From positions 1,798,001 through 1,862,000 of the forward strand of contig NZ_JBFDTP010000002.1 in the NCBI RefSeq assembly GCF_040719375.1: 64,000 nt of DNA. Direction: 5' to 3'. A program made the position numbers and the translations under genes. The notes under the pieces were generated by a model. The model made no database searches and was not told the origin of the DNA. It saw only the letters and a program-made list of their open reading frames with translations. The stretch's first letter is position 1; each line of letters opens with the position of its first letter. Shown here piece by piece: positions 63,587 to 64,000 of this stretch. Source of the stretch: Clostridium sp. AN503. Lineage in GTDB: Bacteria; Bacillota; Clostridia; Lachnospirales; Lachnospiraceae.

Positions 63587-64000
63587 AGTGTTCCTCCTCC
63601 TGCTAAAAGTGCCAGTACCAATGCTGTATACATGATGCGGTTCACCCTGACGATATCCTCCGGCTCCACCGGGCGGGTGTCGTCCCCGATGAACGGCTTT
63701 TTGTGGAGTATACCGAAATACCAGGCGTCCCCTGCCAGCTGTACCCCCAGCGCCCCGGCGCAGGCAGATTCACACTGGGCGGAATTGGGGCTTTTATGGC
63801 ACCTGCGGTCCCGCCTCCAGATACGCCATGCACCTGCCCCGTCAAACCCCGGAAGCACCCACGCCGCCAGGATAAAAAAACATGCCGTCAGACGCGCCGG
63901 GATCCAGTTGACCACATCGTCCAGACGCGCCGCCGCTCTGCCAAAGTACAGATAGCGCTCATTTCGATAACCCACCATGGAATCCATGGTATTGACCGCC
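63544..64000 (-). CDS. cbiB: Adenosylcobinamide-phosphate synthase CbiB, 3' part
   Basis: CbiB attaches aminopropanol (or its phosphate) to adenosylcobyric acid in the membrane. Only the C-terminal 152 residues are in the window; the gene runs off the edge. Visible motifs are DSMVGYRNERYLYFGRAAAR, WRRDRRCHKSPNSAQCESA and GALGVQLAGDAWYFG, all typical of CbiB, and a final membrane helix. Confidence 0.93.
   Translation of the reverse strand, partial: AVNTMDSMVGYRNERYLYFGRAAARLDDVVNWIPARLTACFFILAAWVLPGFDGAGAWRIWRRDRRCHKSPNSAQCESACAGALGVQLAGDAWYFGILHKKPFIGDDTRPVEPEDIVRVNRIMYTALVLALLAGGGTLWSVTHMAGIFMGM

Noticed and set aside
1..64000. Prophage, integrative element, insertion sequence, CRISPR or RNA genes
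   Set aside because: No integrase, transposase, phage structural gene, direct-repeat array, tRNA or rRNA was recognised on either strand.

Overview
The window is ordinary chromosomal DNA of a low-to-mid GC Firmicute. It is most likely a gut Lachnospiraceae of the Clostridium XIVa / Enterocloster type; this is inferred from CodY, the tig-clpP-clpX-lon-ysxC order, lipoproteins with Thr/Ala/Glu-rich linkers after the lipobox, a LytS/YesN-type two-component system with an mgl sugar transporter, and a clostridial citrate lyase set. Almost everything is on the minus strand. I saw no rRNA, tRNA, CRISPR array, insertion sequence or prophage.

Layout. 0-8 kb: housekeeping genes rpsB-tsf, then comM-dprA-topA-codY. 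8-11 kb: a LURP-one-like protein and a two-gene DNA-metabolism module (DUF4130 family plus radical SAM), both genes broken by one-base shifts. 11-18 kb: citrate fermentation, namely a 2HCT-type carboxylate transporter, citF, citE and citD, a second citF paralogue, and a divergent LysR regulator. 18-29.5 kb: an SH3/NlpC-P60 wall hydrolase, a chromate-transporter pair (second gene shifted), an AEC carrier, an abundant-type lipoprotein, GNAT and kinase singletons, and an ABC uptake system of the ABC_sub_bind type whose ATPase is shifted. 29.6-31.7 kb: divergent citX-citG-psiE behind a strongly folded leader. 31.8-40.3 kb: membrane dipeptidase, a BmrR-like MerR regulator with a MATE pump, and a MacAB-type exporter with an SLH protein. 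40.5-47.5 kb: mgsA, ysxC, lon, clpX, clpP, tig. 47.6-52 kb: a Cache-GGDEF-EAL protein coupled to a solute-binding lipoprotein. 52-64 kb: CYTH protein, small coiled-coil membrane protein, mglC-mglA-mglB, two more sugar-binding proteins, YesM/YesN, and two cobalamin genes (cobD, cbiB) running off the edge.

How the parts work together. The citrate genes form one pathway in two places: transporter and lyase subunits at 11-17 kb, prosthetic-group synthesis and transfer (citG, citX) at 30-31 kb; citC is not in the window. The sugar locus reads as a sensor-transporter unit: membrane-anchored binding protein, kinase and regulator upstream of a separately promoted mglBAC operon. The MerR/MATE pair reads as drug sensing plus efflux.

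Main points for a second look. (1) A ~125-nt leader before citX is closed by a 20-bp stem ending at the ribosome binding site; it is a candidate regulatory RNA. (2) Four genes carry single-base frameshifts within 18 kb, two of them at a G5 run where G6 restores the frame; this could be real decay or assembly error. (3) There are several long GC-rich inverted repeats, three of them starting 12-21 nt after a stop codon. (4) A second, separately transcribed citF. (5) PhoB-like tandem repeats before the exporter operon. Family names come from memory of motifs; no database search was run.
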